Shown: piece after piece, positions 13,750 through 27,016 of the stretch
How the letters are laid out: each line of letters begins with the position of its first letter
Numbering within the stretch: position 1 is the stretch's first letter
Source: Mya arenaria
Lineage: Eukaryota; Mollusca; Bivalvia; Myida; Myidae
Length of the DNA: 64,000 nt
Assembly: GCF_026914265.1 (NCBI RefSeq)
Contig: NC_069123.1
Coordinates: 48,244,949-48,308,948, forward strand
Reading direction: 5' to 3'
Program-made: the position numbers and the translations under genes
Notes under the pieces: model-generated
Told to the model about the DNA's origin: nothing
The model's input: only the letters and a program-made list of their open reading frames with translations
Database searches by the model: none

Positions 13750-16064
13750 TTTCCTTGACGATGACCGTCAGTGGCCAATAATCCTTTCACTCAAGTCACA
13801 TGACATCATTATTGAAATAATTTTAATGCGTATTTGTTTTGGTAAATATTGATTAGTTTACTATGGTTGTATTCTATGTTTATATGACGAAAATTACCAC
13901 CGGTGCATAATTTATATAATTTGCATTCATACCAATACCGGATGTCATGCATGGGCAAATTTGTCCCCTGTATAGAGTAAACTACAAGCAACAACTGATG
14001 TGTCCCCAGGAGAAAGTAATAATAATTATGCGGAGGTCGGTAACAATGTCTCGATCCGAACCGCATACATAAAGCTACATATAGACCTTGTAGGTCTGGG
14101 CATACAACTTTTTTGAGAAATGACACAATTTAAATAACCCAAAAATGCAATGAAAACTAATAGCTTCCCAAATAACTCAAAAGTTGTATATAACGTTATT
14201 ATAGCCAAAGCAAGTCTGTTGTTCATATTAACTACGTCCAGGGTGTTTTGCATAATTTTATTGTAATCATTTATCCATGTAATTAAGTTTGTGAAATGTG
14301 CATATAAAATAGATGTAATTGGCCTTTTGTTTTTCTCCTGGAATGCTCCCGAATTGCACTAATTTGCTTCTTATTTAGGAGAAATCTAATTCTTGTTTTC
14401 TTTTTTTCTGTTTTCTTTTTTTTCTGTTTTTTTTTTTTTGGGGGGGGGGGGTCCCAAATTCACCTAGAACCATCGGAACTCCAAGTTTTTTAGGCCTAGC
14501 TACGCCCCTGACATACACATACATGTATATAGTTATTTAGTCGACATCGCTTATGTCAGTATATATGGACGACCCCTGAAATGTAGCCCCAATAGCCACA
14601 TGCAGGGTTATTATTACCATGTGGTACCGGGTTCAGTCCATTAACATTGTTTTGGACTGCGGGTAACACGTATGAAATGTATGCCACTCGCTGAACCTGT
14701 TTAAATAGACTTTCAAACATAGTATAAGCGTTGAATGTTGTGTTCTTTTAGCCGAACAGAAAAAAAATACACACTAATAAACTTAATCAGTATATAGTAC
14801 CATGACCTGATCACTTGTTGGTGTATATTATTAAATCGTTATTTCAAGTTTTAATAAGTGTTAATAGATAAACTGTAAAAAGGGATTTAACTCGTACAAA
14901 CATGAATAAGTCTTACAAAAGATAATTTAAGACCTGATATTGATTTGTCACCTTTGTCGGAAAGTTTAACTTCTCGCAGTTCTTTCAGAAGATAGATCCC
15001 TGTCATAAATTATGTTTTTCCAATTTTATTTTTACAGTATCCTGTGGCATTTAAAGAATCTTCTTTTCTAATGTTCCACTTCTACAGCATGCTCACCTCC
15101 ACCACCAAACATTAGTGGGTAGCTGGACCTAAAAGAATTAGTACCAGGAATAGGCACACGCGGTTCCGTGGGGGGGGGGGGGGGGCACCCGGTATACCCC
15201 CTTTAACTCGTTTCAATATAGGCGAAAAAGTAATGTCTTACGCCCGAAATGCACCATTTCGGGCTAGCAATAATAAAAATAATCTTTAGGGAATTCCCGC
15301 AAACCCAACTGCCAACTTATGCCCACTGCAGTCCATCATATACGTCGTTCATCTTAAGCCGGGACATTTTGACATTGATAATGCGACTTCAGATTCAGCA
15401 GTTAAACGTTGACGGGCCTAAATTGACGCTTCTTTGTCTAACAGAATCTCCTCGATCGCAAATAGCATGGCCAAATACTGTTTAAATAATAAATACTGAC
15501 CAAATTAAAAGGCCGACACCATTAAGAGACCTATACGATCATACATTTGGCGTCCTCATCGTATTTTTGCTCAGTGTAAAGTTTTCACATTCATGGTGAA
15601 ACATTTCTAAGGCAGCGGTTCAGTGTGATTTATTGATGACAAATTTGGTCATATTGAGGTTAATCATTGGTTCATTATTACTTATGCTAGAAAGAACAGA
15701 CATAAAGCTTGAGCCTTGATCCGATTAGATTGGCTTTTGGATACCAACAAATGTGAACAAAAGTTCACACGATCTTGATGTTATATCCCTCAGAGGTACG
15801 CGTGTTAGCATTTTGAACCATGCTTAGATTGAGGTATGTGAAATACACGCATTAGTTGCACATGATACTTGTCTTGAATATGGTTGGGTAAGCTTTAGCA
15901 ACTATGTTGTAAGTGTGACTGCAAGAGTGCCAGCACCATGATTAGGCCAGACTAGACATTATCAGATATATTGTGTTATATCTTGTTCTCACCTGTACCT
16001 CAGATCGGTGTTCCATGAGCTTAACTATTTCCTGGCGAAGTGACATTCTTACTACAACTCGGTC
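13750..16064. other. gene-free stretch with homopolymer junctions
   Basis: No exon is supported here. Two long G runs occur, about 14440-14451 after a T run and about 15171-15185. The words after the first ('ctagctacgcccctgac') look like a worn dispersed repeat. Confidence 0.5.
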
Positions 16065-16270
16065 ATCGAAAATAATCCGAAATCATTATGCCCCCGGAGC
16101 GTGTCACCCAGCCCCCTTTTAGTACACCGGATTCCCGTCTTCGTTTGGCAGTATTCCGGATGCCGAGATAAGGTACGCTGGATTCAACTTGTATGTCAAG
16201 CTGGAATTTGATTCCATGTAAAAAAAAGCTTACATAATAAACAAAATAACGGTCAGTATGGTATCATTTT
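16065..16270 (+). repeat. dispersed repeat, copy 2 (pair with 5035-5245)
   Basis: Same orientation as the copy at 5035-5245. The conserved part runs from 'cagtattccggatgccgaga' to 'tttgattccatg'. Confidence 0.5.
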
Positions 16271-16732
16271 CAATAATCCATTTATACTTTTATCTTTCAA
16301 ATATTACGTGTTTTTTTACCTTAAAACAAAATGTGTATATGTTTCGCCAAAATGCGCTTGCTTGCTATTTACTGGCGTCCAGGCGCGCAGTAATTTGAAA
16401 TTATATAGGACATCAAGTAGTTCGGAAGAACATCGCAAATCATAATATGAATTGCTTGAAGTTTTTTCTATACATTTGTCACGTTGTTTGCGCGTGACTA
16501 ATCGTCCATAGAGGTAAATAAAAGAACGATTTTGCCAGCACTGATTACATGGCCGGAAACTCTTGTCCGATATGCAAGAACGCAACATCTGACAAGGGTG
16601 CTAATTTACGGAATCATACTAGTATAAAAGCGAGTGGTCTTAACCGGAATGTAATTGCTTTGGGCATAAATTTGTTAAAATGTATCTGATGAAAAAGTAA
16701 AGTTCCGTCACGTTATTTCGTACTTTATTGTT

Positions 16733-16756
16733 GACGTCGTGTGAAAACACGACGTC
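16733..16756. repeat. perfect short palindrome containing GACGTC
   Basis: The 10-base arm 'gacgtcgtgt' is followed by a 4-base loop 'gaaa' and the exact reverse complement. It could form a hairpin or be a paired TGACGTC-like site. There is no gene nearby. Confidence 0.6.
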
Positions 16757-17574
16757 GGTTTTGAATAGGTTTCAATGTTGCAACATGGAGGATCACGTGA
16801 TCAGAATGCATCAGCCAACATTATTTTTGCAAAAAAAACATTAAAATATTTTTGATAAAACCCCCCAGTATATTCACTGATTAAAGAAAGAAAGAAACAT
16901 CAAGATACAAAAAAAAAACGTTATTACAAACCTTTGGACAAATTTAATGGGTATTTGATAACTTGTCCCCAACCTCGTAATACTGCGGGGGTTTTATAGC
17001 TTGGTTTACAAACATACGGACTCGATGTATCATAAAAAAAAAATCAGGAAAAAAGATTCAGGTGGTGTTTTGCTTATTTTAAATAATCTAACATCTAATA
17101 AATGGGTAACCTTCATGGGTAATTTCAATGACAATCCATTACATATAACAGTAGGAATGATGTAGTGTAGGAACCGAATATAACCCAACCATTCAATAAG
17201 CATGGCCGATTCATTTTCTAATTACCTCGCTTTTTTAAATTAATATATTCAAAAATGTCAAAAAGGATACGAGAAGACATTTGGATAGACATGCGTTTCG
17301 ATACTCTTACATAACTTAAAATACTAAGACATGGACTGGGACTTTAAACATATACTAGTTATATAATATGTAATAGTCAGATGACATGGAGCAAATATCT
17401 TGGTTGATAGACGTACTTTTACATACCTATTTTCGCTTTGCGAACCCGTGTCAGGATAGCGCAAACCTTGTTATAACCCTAGTTAATAGATTATACATAG
17501 GATAAAAAAATCGAGAGAAGCCCCTGTGAGCGTAGCGAACGAGTCCTTCTTATCTGTTAAGAAATTACATCAGG

Positions 17575-17695
17575 TCATCTAACTGACTTGGAATACAACC
17601 GCATTGGCTGATACATTGACAACGCAAAATCTGACGCAGGGAGTGGGTGTCGGATGAGTAACAGAAGCCGGACCTTTAAACACCCGCGAAAGGTG
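17575..17695. repeat. promoter-like repeat module, copy 1 (pair with 19090-19190)
   Basis: Two similar ~100-bp stretches 1.5 kb apart share 'tctgacgcagggagtg', 'tcggatgag' and 'cggacctttaaac'. On the minus strand each reads TTTAAAGGTCCG, then 'CATCCGA', then a short conserved ATG-led frame M(Y/F)QPMR(L/W)YSK. The 'CATCCGACAC' word also occurs in both tubulin 5'UTRs. It may be a duplicated promoter plus first exon or a small repeat family. Confidence 0.45.
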
Positions 17696-18039
17696 AAATT
17701 ATTAATGATTACGTCTAGTTTTTCATGTTTGCCTATCTGCTATTTCGTTGGCTTAATATGTAGCTTGTATTCTTATTGTGGTTAAATTCAGATAAACAAA
17801 TTAATATTGCTATTATTTCTATGCGTAAGCAGTGAAAACATCTTGGAAATATATCATTTTGCTTTAATAATTCAATGAAACTATTTAAAATTTACTGAAG
17901 GTATTACGGGCCCTGTTGTACTTCTAACATTCATCTGAATACAGTTCAGTTTGTGTACTCAGACCATTGTATTCTTGCCAATTGTTTTGTGTTCAATCAT
18001 GAATTTCATTTAAAATAACTTGGATGCTCATTTTTTAGC

Positions 18040-18800
18040 TCACCAAAGCCGTAGGCTAGGGTGGTGTGTGTGTGGGGGGGGGGGGGGGGCTATTAGGATC
18101 GATGAATGTCCGTCGTCTGTCGTCCGTAGTCCGTCCACACTTAGTTTGTTAACACACTAGTGGTCACATTTTTGCCTCAATTTTCAAGAAACTTGGTCAG
18201 GATGTTTGCCCCAGTAATTACTCGAACGAGTTCGAATATGGGTCATATGGGATGAAAAACTAGGTCACATGACCCCAAAAAATCTCGTAAACACTCTAGA
18301 GGCTACTTTTCAGTCCAAATATTCTGGAAAATTGTCAGAAAGTGTGTTTCGTTGATTTCTAGCTCAAGTTCGAATATGGGTCATCTGGGGTCAAAGACTA
18401 GATAGCAGAGCCCAAATACAGAAAAACCTTGTTAACACTCTAGAAGTAACATTTTCAGCCCAAATATCCTGGAAATTTGTCAGAAAGATTGTTCGATAAT
18501 TTCTAGCTCAAGTTCGCATATGGGTCATCTAGAGTCAAAAACTAGGTCACAGAGCCCAAATATGGAAAAACCTTGTTAAGACTCTAGAGGTAACATTTTC
18601 AGCCCAAATATCCTGGAAATTTGTCAGAAAGGTTTTTTCGTTGATTTCTAGCTCAAGTTTGAATATGGGGCATCTGGGGTCAAATACTAGGTAAAATATG
18701 GAGGAACCTTGTTATCACTCTAGAGGTAATTTTTTCAGACCAAATATCCTGGAAATATGTCAGAAAGATCTTTCAATGATTTCTAGCTCAAGTTCGAAAG
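18040..18800 (+). repeat. bivalve-type dispersed repeat with ~120-bp internal tandem units
   Basis: It begins with 'agctcaccaaagccgtaggc' and a G run. It then has four or five diverged units containing 'cctggaaatttgtcagaaag', 'ttcgaatatgggtcat' and 'aaactaggtca'. This block is typical of abundant repeats in bivalve genomes (from general knowledge). It has no coding capacity. Confidence 0.75.
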
Positions 18801-19089
18801 TCCGTGACAGTGCAATGCACTGGTGCACGTTAATGGACCAGGGTAGCTTTGACCCGGGTTACATTAAGTCTCTGCACTTTACTCCACTAAATAACATAAT
18901 AAGATTCGTCTTACAAGATACACATATTTACAGTAAGAGCTCGTTTTGGCGTTCTACAGAAAATGGTGCAACACGGATCTTATCTGGTTAACCAGTTATT
19001 TTGTTACTTACAAATTGGAATTCGCAAATTGTGTTATAGTTAGAGGACATCAAGTAGCATTTTAATGATTAAGAAAGGGCGGAGTATTC

Positions 19090-19190
19090 TTAGAATACCA
19101 TCTCATCGGCTGAAACATTGTCAACGCAAACTCTGACGCAGGGAGTGTGTATCGGATGAGTGGCAGTAGGCGGACCTTTAAACCCTACGA
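19090..19190. repeat. promoter-like repeat module, copy 2 (pair with 17575-17695)
   Basis: See the first copy. Conserved words are 'aactctgacgcagggagtg', 'atcggatgagtgg' and 'cggacctttaaac'. The stretch 19190-19740 shows nothing further. Confidence 0.45.
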
Positions 19191-19740
19191 AGTAAAAAAA
19201 TAAATATGATTAAGCATAGTGCTTAATGATTATTATGATGATTACTTTATAATATATATATGGGTTGCATTCTTAAACTAGATAACCCGATACTGATAGA
19301 TTCTAGAATTGCATTTATAGATAGCTGGTAACATCTTATCTACTTAATCATTCATTATGTTACTTATTAAGTTGAATTCCCAAATCATAACCAAATAATC
19401 TGATAGTGTTAATCATCATGAAAAGTGACAGTTGGCAGGTCTGGGCCCGTATTCAAAAAGCGTATTAGTGAAAGTTTTAACTTTGTGAAATCTTTCGAAA
19501 TTTTAGCAACAAGTATTTCAAATACTCTCTTTTTATCAAATGTATTCATATGCCTTTATTATTTGGATCTTTTTCTTGCTTCGTATCATATCTTTGATGT
19601 AAGAAAAATTGTCACTTTTTTTCTAAATTCAACTTTCGAAAAAGGCATTTCTTATTAAGTTGAAAAGTTTCACTTATATGAATGTTTAATTAATACGGCT
19701 CCTTAATTGGCACTTTCAAACTGTTTTAAGTTTTATTATA

Positions 19741-20186
19741 TTTTTCTCCCACCCCAGATAAGTAGATCCAATAATTTAACCATGCTAGAAGTTCTTATCT
19801 TGCCCACGGGCGAAGATAAAATGCCCGTATGGAACGCCTTTTTAATGGTCACAACATTGTAATTACCTCCCTTGTTGAAGACTGTCGTCAGTAGCATCAT
19901 TGAAACCTTGTCTTGTGGCTATATTTAGAACGCTTATTTATTATTTCTCGCTTCAAATGTCACCAGAATACAGTTTTCACGCACCTTTCAAGAAATAATG
20001 CTTCACTCTCCTTTGAACTATATAAAGAGCGATTTGACTGTTAACATAACATGAATCAATGCGGGCATATCCATGACAACCACGAATTAACACATATAAA
20101 TACGCAATTATTTTCACTACGCACAAAAGAGTTCCATCAAAAAATACATTTTTACTTAATTTTGTTTAACTGGGGTGGGAGAAAAA
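19741..20186. mobile_element. MITE with perfect 17-bp terminal inverted repeats
   Basis: The left end 'tttttctcccaccccag' (19741-19757) and right end 'ctggggtgggagaaaaa' (20170-20186) are exact inverted repeats enclosing about 410 bp without coding capacity. Related copies lie at 41322-41752 (reverse orientation) and 6285-6420 (fragment). This structure marks a non-autonomous DNA transposon; the superfamily is unclear. Confidence 0.7.
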
Positions 20187-20198
20187 GCATAGGTCTAC

Positions 20199-20330
20199 CA
20201 TAGCCGCTCGTGTAAGATAAGGTTCATCCCGACCCTCGCGTAGGGTATTTTGCGGAACTCGGTAAACCTCGTTTCTGCAAAACACCCTACGCTCGGTCGG
20301 AATGAACATATCTTACACTCTCGGCTATGG
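20199..20330. repeat. long hairpin attached to the MITE
   Basis: Arms reading 'ccatagccgctcgtgtaag' and, inverted, 'cttacactctcggctatgg' enclose further complementary stretches around 'ggttcatcccgacc'. The same hairpin sits beside the related element at 41186-41312, so it is a fixed part of the composite. Confidence 0.7.
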
Positions 20331-20813
20331 AAGATACTTATAATCTTACCTCAAATGTTTCGCGAATATTTACTTTATAGCTAAATGATTATAGCGAAAA
20401 TTAAGTGGTGAACACGAAACAATTCGCGAACGTTATCAAGTAATCTTACAGCAGTACTACTTAATATACCACCATAACATGCGACACACGACTGTTCAGA
20501 CCATATTTTACTTAGACAGTGGTCATAACTATTATAAGACGGAGTGGAATGTCATATTAATCACAGGTGTACAACTGCTGACCAACATTCCTATGAGGTT
20601 TCATGGGTGTAGGTACAATCATGTAGAGCTGGGAGGCGTGACGTGGTGTCAAGTGACGTGGGAGGGTGTGTAAGCTAATTCATACTCGCATTCGGGCAAG
20701 CCCATTCGGCAAGTGCCCGAATAAGATTGTTAGTCATTTAAGGCTTTTGGAGCATAGTGAACAGACAGAATGTATCCCTGGTTAGCGCTAACTTGCACCA
20801 GTGTATAGCACTG

Positions 20814-21002
20814 TCACACGGGACCCCCATTTAACGTCCCTCCCGGAAGACGATTATTTGTTTTAGTGGCGTGGCGTTGAATCGAACATTCTACCCCTAG
20901 ATTTACAGTCAAATGTGTCACTATTGACCACGGATTCTTGACAACTACAACACCTATACATACCCCTGCAGCCAATCGTATAAAAGGTGTGCAGTTATCC
21001 AT
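20814..21002. other. unexplained segment with a tRNA-promoter-like box
   Basis: The minus strand contains TGTTCGATTC, close to a B box of RNA polymerase III promoters, within a stretch slightly richer in GC. No tRNA cloverleaf can be drawn. A worn SINE head is possible, but support is weak. Confidence 0.15.
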
Positions 21003-21184
21003 AGGTTACCAATTTACCAGTTTGTACATTAAAATGAATTATTGGTGAATGGTAATACATGTTTGTAATTGGATAAAAATGACCAATCAATTAACATTTC
21101 GTGGGCTTATTAAAGAAAAGAATACCCATGTGATGTTAATTTTTTATTTGATTATATATTTATAACATAAACACTTGTATTTTG

Positions 21185-21660
21185 TAAGTTATTCTGTTCT
21201 TCTTACGGTCTTTCATGTCAGACAACAATTACGAGGAAGGCTGTTATAGACGGAGTGACACCTGTTTGCTTCTGATGCAACCGCCTAAAACCATGTGCTC
21301 CTGGAATCCAGAACACAAGATAGTAGACAGGCCATGTCGATGATTGTGCGTGAATTTATTTGATTTTGGTGTATAAAGCTTGCATATCTGGAAATTCTAT
21401 CGCTTTGAAAATCCCCGATATTTTGATATGGCACAATTCGGATATCAATTTTATCAAAAAAATTACCCTACCTAACTGAATTATGATTTTGTAATTTGAT
21501 TTAACGAATAACTTGTACAGGGTTAGATGGTATTTTTGAGTGGGAAATTCCAGTTATCTGGCGGAAAGACATTCACTATTAATTAAAGAATTTATGGCAA
21601 AGCAGTAAGTTTACAAAATCATAACGCTCGTCTATTACTCGATGATACATTTTCGTATAC
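21185..21660 (-). repeat. dispersed repeat, inverted partner of 9060-9520
   Basis: Reverse-complement copy of the segment at 9060-9520, including the words around 'catgtcgatgattgtgcgtg'. The copies have diverged by substitutions and small indels, so insertion is not very recent. Confidence 0.75.
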
Positions 21661-21919
21661 AAGAAGTTATATATATATATATAATATATTCATTGACAAA
21701 CATATCCGAAGACAGACACACAAACATTGTGTCACATTCAAAAGTATTACCCTTATGAAACTTCAATGAGTTGTTTGAAATGTCACTCAAGCTTTTCCTT
21801 GACTTGTCGCATGCAACTCTAAATTTTTTGCACTTACACACATGAAACTTCACAGCAATGTACGTTAGCAACCCTATTTTTCCATCATAAAACACCATTA
21901 TTTACCGTTTATCTCGCTT

Positions 21920-22515
21920 TACCTTTAATCATCCTACTCATAGTCACCCTACTCTACCATAAGCCACCTCATTCATAAACCACCCTACTTTACCATTAAC
22001 CACCCTACTCTACCATTACTCTATATACTGTACCATAAACCACCCTACTTTACCATAAATCACACTATTGTACCGTTAATCATCTTTCTTTTCCATAAAC
22101 CTCCAACCATTGGCGTAACATCTGAACTTTACCATAAACCACCCTACTTTACCTTTAACCACACTACTTTACCGTAAACGACTCAACTTTATCGTAAACC
22201 ACCCTACTTTACCGTAAACATTCCTACTTTACCGTAAACCACCCTACATGACCGTAAACGACTCTACCTTACCGTAAACCATCATACTTTACCGTAAACG
22301 ACTCTACTTTTCCGTAAACCACCCTACTTTACCGTAAACGACTCTACTTTACCGTAAACCACCCTACTTTACTTTGAACGACTCTACTTTACCGTAAACC
22401 TACCAACTTTACCATATACCACCCTACTTTACCATTAACCACCGTGCTTTACCATATCCCCGCCCCCCCCCACACACTTTACCGTAAACCACCCTACTTT
22501 ACCATTCACGAATAC
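21920..22515 (+). repeat. 20-bp minisatellite
   Basis: About 28 copies of a 20-bp unit, 'tttaccgtaaaccaccctac', alternating in the middle with the variant 'tttaccgtaaacgactctac'. The left part uses 'accataaacc' variants. Confidence 0.9.
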
Positions 22516-23830
22516 CTAATGATACGGGTGGGCAATCTTCGGCCATCGTGAACCTCTTATCCTGGGATGTATATTTTTTTTATATTGACACCTTTTCTTA
22601 TCTGAATAAACATCCTGTTGGATATTTTTTTTCGTTTAAAAATACTTTCATATCCTGGTTAGGTTCGATTTTTATATGGCCTTAAAAAGTGTAGGGCGGA
22701 GTTTTTAACAGGATGTATATTGATAGCTGTAATTTACAGAAAATACATTAATGCAACGCTACCATGAAAATATTAGCAAGTAATGATACTGCGAAACTAT
22801 AAGCAAAAATAACCCCTTTTTAATAGTAAAACCGCGACCCCATATAAAGTGTCGCCTCTGTTGTTGCTGTTGTTGTTGATGCTGCTAAAATAATAACGTT
22901 GTTCTCAAGTTAATTTATGTTAAGTTTCAAAGCGCTTCGATCAACTGATCAAATTAAATGTTAATTTTATCTTCGATTTTCGATTGGGAGGTATATTAAC
23001 AATAAAGTAATTTATGGACTTTGGCGCTGCGTTTGCTTGAACGACTCTGAAGTTTTGTTAAGACGAAATGAGTTTCAGATGGAGTGATATTTCGACACGA
23101 AGGTAGAAAAAAAATACTTTCAGAGCAAATATTGTATAGAATGTACAAAACAGTTTTTTTTATTAATTAATTAATACATACAGACTGATAACTCGGTTTG
23201 TTTAATAAAGGTATGCCAAAACATCAATAAGTTTGCTACAGGAAACGGCACACCTTACAATTACCTTTTTAGAAATAGAAAATTTTGAAAACTGACTAAT
23301 TAGAAAAAAATGTTAAGTGTATACATGCATAAAATTATGCATGGACATTTATCTGTAATTGTGAACTTGTGCCCACATAAACTATACTGAATTTGCTTAA
23401 TGCATTGCATATCAAATACATTTCGCAATAAGCAATAATCATGAATGATATATCTCCCAAATTCCACACAAGTGTATTGTAAATCAACAATATTCTTGAT
23501 AAAATCTTACAAACATTACAGATTTATCACATATCAAAGAAACATGCGTTTTATGTCAAATTAAAGCTGAGTAAGTATCATGATCTCATTTGTCAAATTA
23601 TTTTTGTCAGGAATGTATGAAAATGATGTTATAATTCCATATGTACAACAAGTAGAATAGAAAGTTATATAGTATGAAAAGCATTTGAAATTTAATGAAT
23701 CCCTAACTCCTCCCAACGCCTATGGATGGTATAGCCGATTACTTTCCATATCTCTGGTATAACAGGGTTCAACAAGGACATGTGCACAGAGTCATGACGA
23801 AAACCCTTTAGAAAAAAAAGAGGACAGCAG
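22516..23830. other. AT-rich stretch, nothing recognised
   Basis: No exon, repeat array or transposon is supported. Short T runs and ATTAATTAATT motifs only. Confidence 0.5.
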
Positions 23831-24784
23831 ATGCAAACAATTAAAGTTGTGAAAATTCTAGCAGGACAACATGTGCAAGCAATATAAGTGGTGATAGTTC
23901 AAGCAGGACAACATATGCAAGCAATTAAAGTGGTGACAGCACTAGCAGGACAACATATGCAAGCAATATAAGTGGTGACAATTCTAGCAGGACAACATAT
24001 GAAAGCAATTTAAGTGGTGACAGTTCTAGCAGGACAACATATGCAACCAATTTAAGTGGTGACAGTTCAAGCAGGACAACATATGCAAGCAATTTCAGTG
24101 GTGACAGTTCAAGCAGGACAACATATGCAAGCAATTTCAGTGGTGACAGTTTTTGCAGGACAACATATGCAAGCAGTTTAAGTGTCGACAGCGTTCTAGC
24201 AAGACAACAAATGCAAGTTTAAGTGGATATAGTTCAAGCAGGACAACATATGCAAGCAATTTAAGTGGTGACAGTTCATGCAGGACAACATATGCAAGCA
24301 ATTTAAGTGGTGACAGTTCAAGCAGGACAACATATGCAAGCAATTTAAGTGGTGACAGCACTAGCAGGACAACATATGAAAGCAATCAATTTAAGTGGTG
24401 ACAGTTCTAGCAGGACAACATATGAGAGCAATTTAAGTGGTGACAGCACTAGCAGGACAACATATGCAAGCAATTTAAGTGGTGACAGCACTAGCAGGAC
24501 AACAGATACAAGCAATTAAGTGGTGACATTTTAAGGAGGACAACAGGTGCAAGCAATTAAAGTGGTGACAGTTCTAGCAGCACTAGCAGGACAACATATG
24601 CAAGCAATTTAAGTGGTGACAGCACAAGCAGGACAACATATGCAAGCAATTTAAGTGGTGACATTTCAAGGAGGACAACAGATGCAAGCAATTAAAGTGG
24701 TGACAGTTCTAGCAGCACTAGAAGGACAACGTATGTAGGTAATTAAAGTGGTGACAGTTCTTACAGGACAACATATGCAAGCAA

Positions 24785-27016
24785 TTAAAGCAATGACAGT
24801 TCTAGCAGGACAACATATGCAAGCAATTTAAGTGGTGGCAGTTCTAGCAGGACAACAGATGCAAGCAATTTAAGTGGTGGCAGCACTAGCAGGACAACAG
24901 ATGCAAGCAATTTAAGTGGTGACAGTTCAAGCAGGACAACAGATGCAAGCAATTGAAGTGGTGACAGCACTAGCAGGACAACAGATGAAAGCAATTTAGG
25001 TGGTGACAATTCTAGCAGAACAACATATGAAAGCAATTTAAGTGGTGACAGTTCAAACAGGACAACAGATGAAAGCAATTTAAGTGGTGACAGTTCAAGC
25101 AGGACAACATATACAAGCAATTTAAGTGGTGACATTTCTAGCAGGACAACATATGCAAGCAATTAAAGTGGTGACAGCACTAGCAGGACAACAGATGCAA
25201 GCAATTTTGGTGGTGACAATTCTAGCAAGACAACATATGAAAGCAATTTAAGTGGTGACAGTTCAAGCAGGACAACATATGGAAGCAATTTACATGGTGA
25301 CAGTTCTAGCAGGACAACATATGCAAGCAATTTAGGTGATAACAATTCTAGCAGGACAACATATGCAAGCAATTTAAGTGGTGACAGTTCAAGCAGGACA
25401 ACATATGCAAGCAATATAAGTGGTGACAGTTCAAGCAGGACAACATATGCAAGCAATTTAAGTGGTGACATCACTTGAAGGTCAACATATGCAAGCAATT
25501 TAAGTGTCGACAGCGTTCTAGCAAGACAAGAGATGAAAGCGATTTAAGTGGTGATAGTTCAAGCAGGACAACATATGCAAGCAATTTAAGTGGCGACATC
25601 ACTTGCAGGACAACAGATGCAAGCAATTTAGGTGGTGACAGTTCAATCAGAACTACATATGCAAGCAATTTAAGTGGTGACAGCACTAGCAGGACAACAT
25701 ATGCAAGCAATTAATTAAAGTGGTGACAGTTCAAGCAGGACAACATATGAGAGCAATTTAAGTGGTGACAGCACTAGCAGGACAACATATGCAATCAATT
25801 TAAGTGGTGACATTTCAAGGAGGACAACAGATGCAAGCAATTAAAGTGGTGACAGTTCTAGCAGCACTAGCAGGACAACATATGCAAGCAATTTAAGTGG
25901 TGACAGTTCTAGCAGCACTAGCAGGACAACATATGCAAGCAATTTAAGTGGTGCCAGTTCTAGCAGCACTAGCAGGACAACATATGCAAGCAATTTAAGT
26001 GGTGACAGTTCTAGCAGCACTAGCAGGACAACATATGCAAGCAATTTAAGAGTTGACAGCACTAGCAGGACAACATATGCAAGCAATTTAAGTGGTGACA
26101 GCACTAACAGGACAACATATGCAAGCAATTTAAGTGGTGGCAGTTCTAGCAGGACAACAGATGCAAGCAATTTAAGTGGTGACAGCACTAGCAGGACAAC
26201 AGATGCAAGCAATTTAAGTGGTGACAGTTCAAGCAGGACAACAGATGCAAGCAATTGAAGTGGTGACAGCACTAGCAGGACAACAGATGCAAGCAATTTA
26301 GGTGGTGACAATTCTAGCAGAACAACATATGAAAGCAATTTAAGTGGTGACAGTTCAAACAGGACAACAGATGAAAGCAATTTAAGTGGTGACAGTTCAA
26401 GCAGGACAACATATACAAGCAATTTAAGTGGTGACATTTCTAGCAGGACAACATATGCAAGCAATTAAAGTGGTGACAGCACTAGCAGGACAACAGATGC
26501 AAGCAATTTTGGTGGTGACAATTCTAGCAAGACAACATATGAAAGCAATTTAAGTGGTGACAGTTCAAGCAGGACAACATATGGAAGCAATTTACATGGT
26601 GACAGTTCTAGCAGGACAACATATGCAAGCAATTTAGGTGATAACAATTCTAGCAGGACAACATATGCAAGCAATTTAAGTGGTGACAGTTCAAGCAGGA
26701 CAACATATGCAAGCAATATAAGTGGTGACAGTTCAAGCAGGACAACATATGCAAGCAATTTAAGTGGTGACATCACTTGCAGGTCAACATATGCAAGCAA
26801 TTTAAGTGTCGACAGCGTTCTAGCAAGACAAGAGATGAAAGCGATTTAAGTGGTGATAGTTCAAGCAGGACAACATATGCAAGCATTTTAAGTGGCGACA
26901 TCACTTGCAGGACAACAGATGCAAGCAATTTAGGTGGTGACAGTTCAATCAGAACTACATATGCAAGCAATTTAAGTGGTGACAGCACTAGCAGGACAAC
27001 ATATGCAAGCAATTAA
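24785..27016 (+). repeat. ~1.3-kb direct duplication inside the 42-bp satellite
   Basis: The order of variant units at about 25111-25714 recurs at about 26413-27016 with an offset of 1302 bases and only a few substitutions. The left part (from 24785) recurs from about 26130 with extra units inserted before it. The offset equals 31 units of 42 bp, consistent with unequal exchange. Confidence 0.75.

Noticed and set aside
20814-21002. Possible tRNA or tRNA-derived SINE
   Set aside because: Only a B-box-like word is present; no A box or cloverleaf could be drawn.
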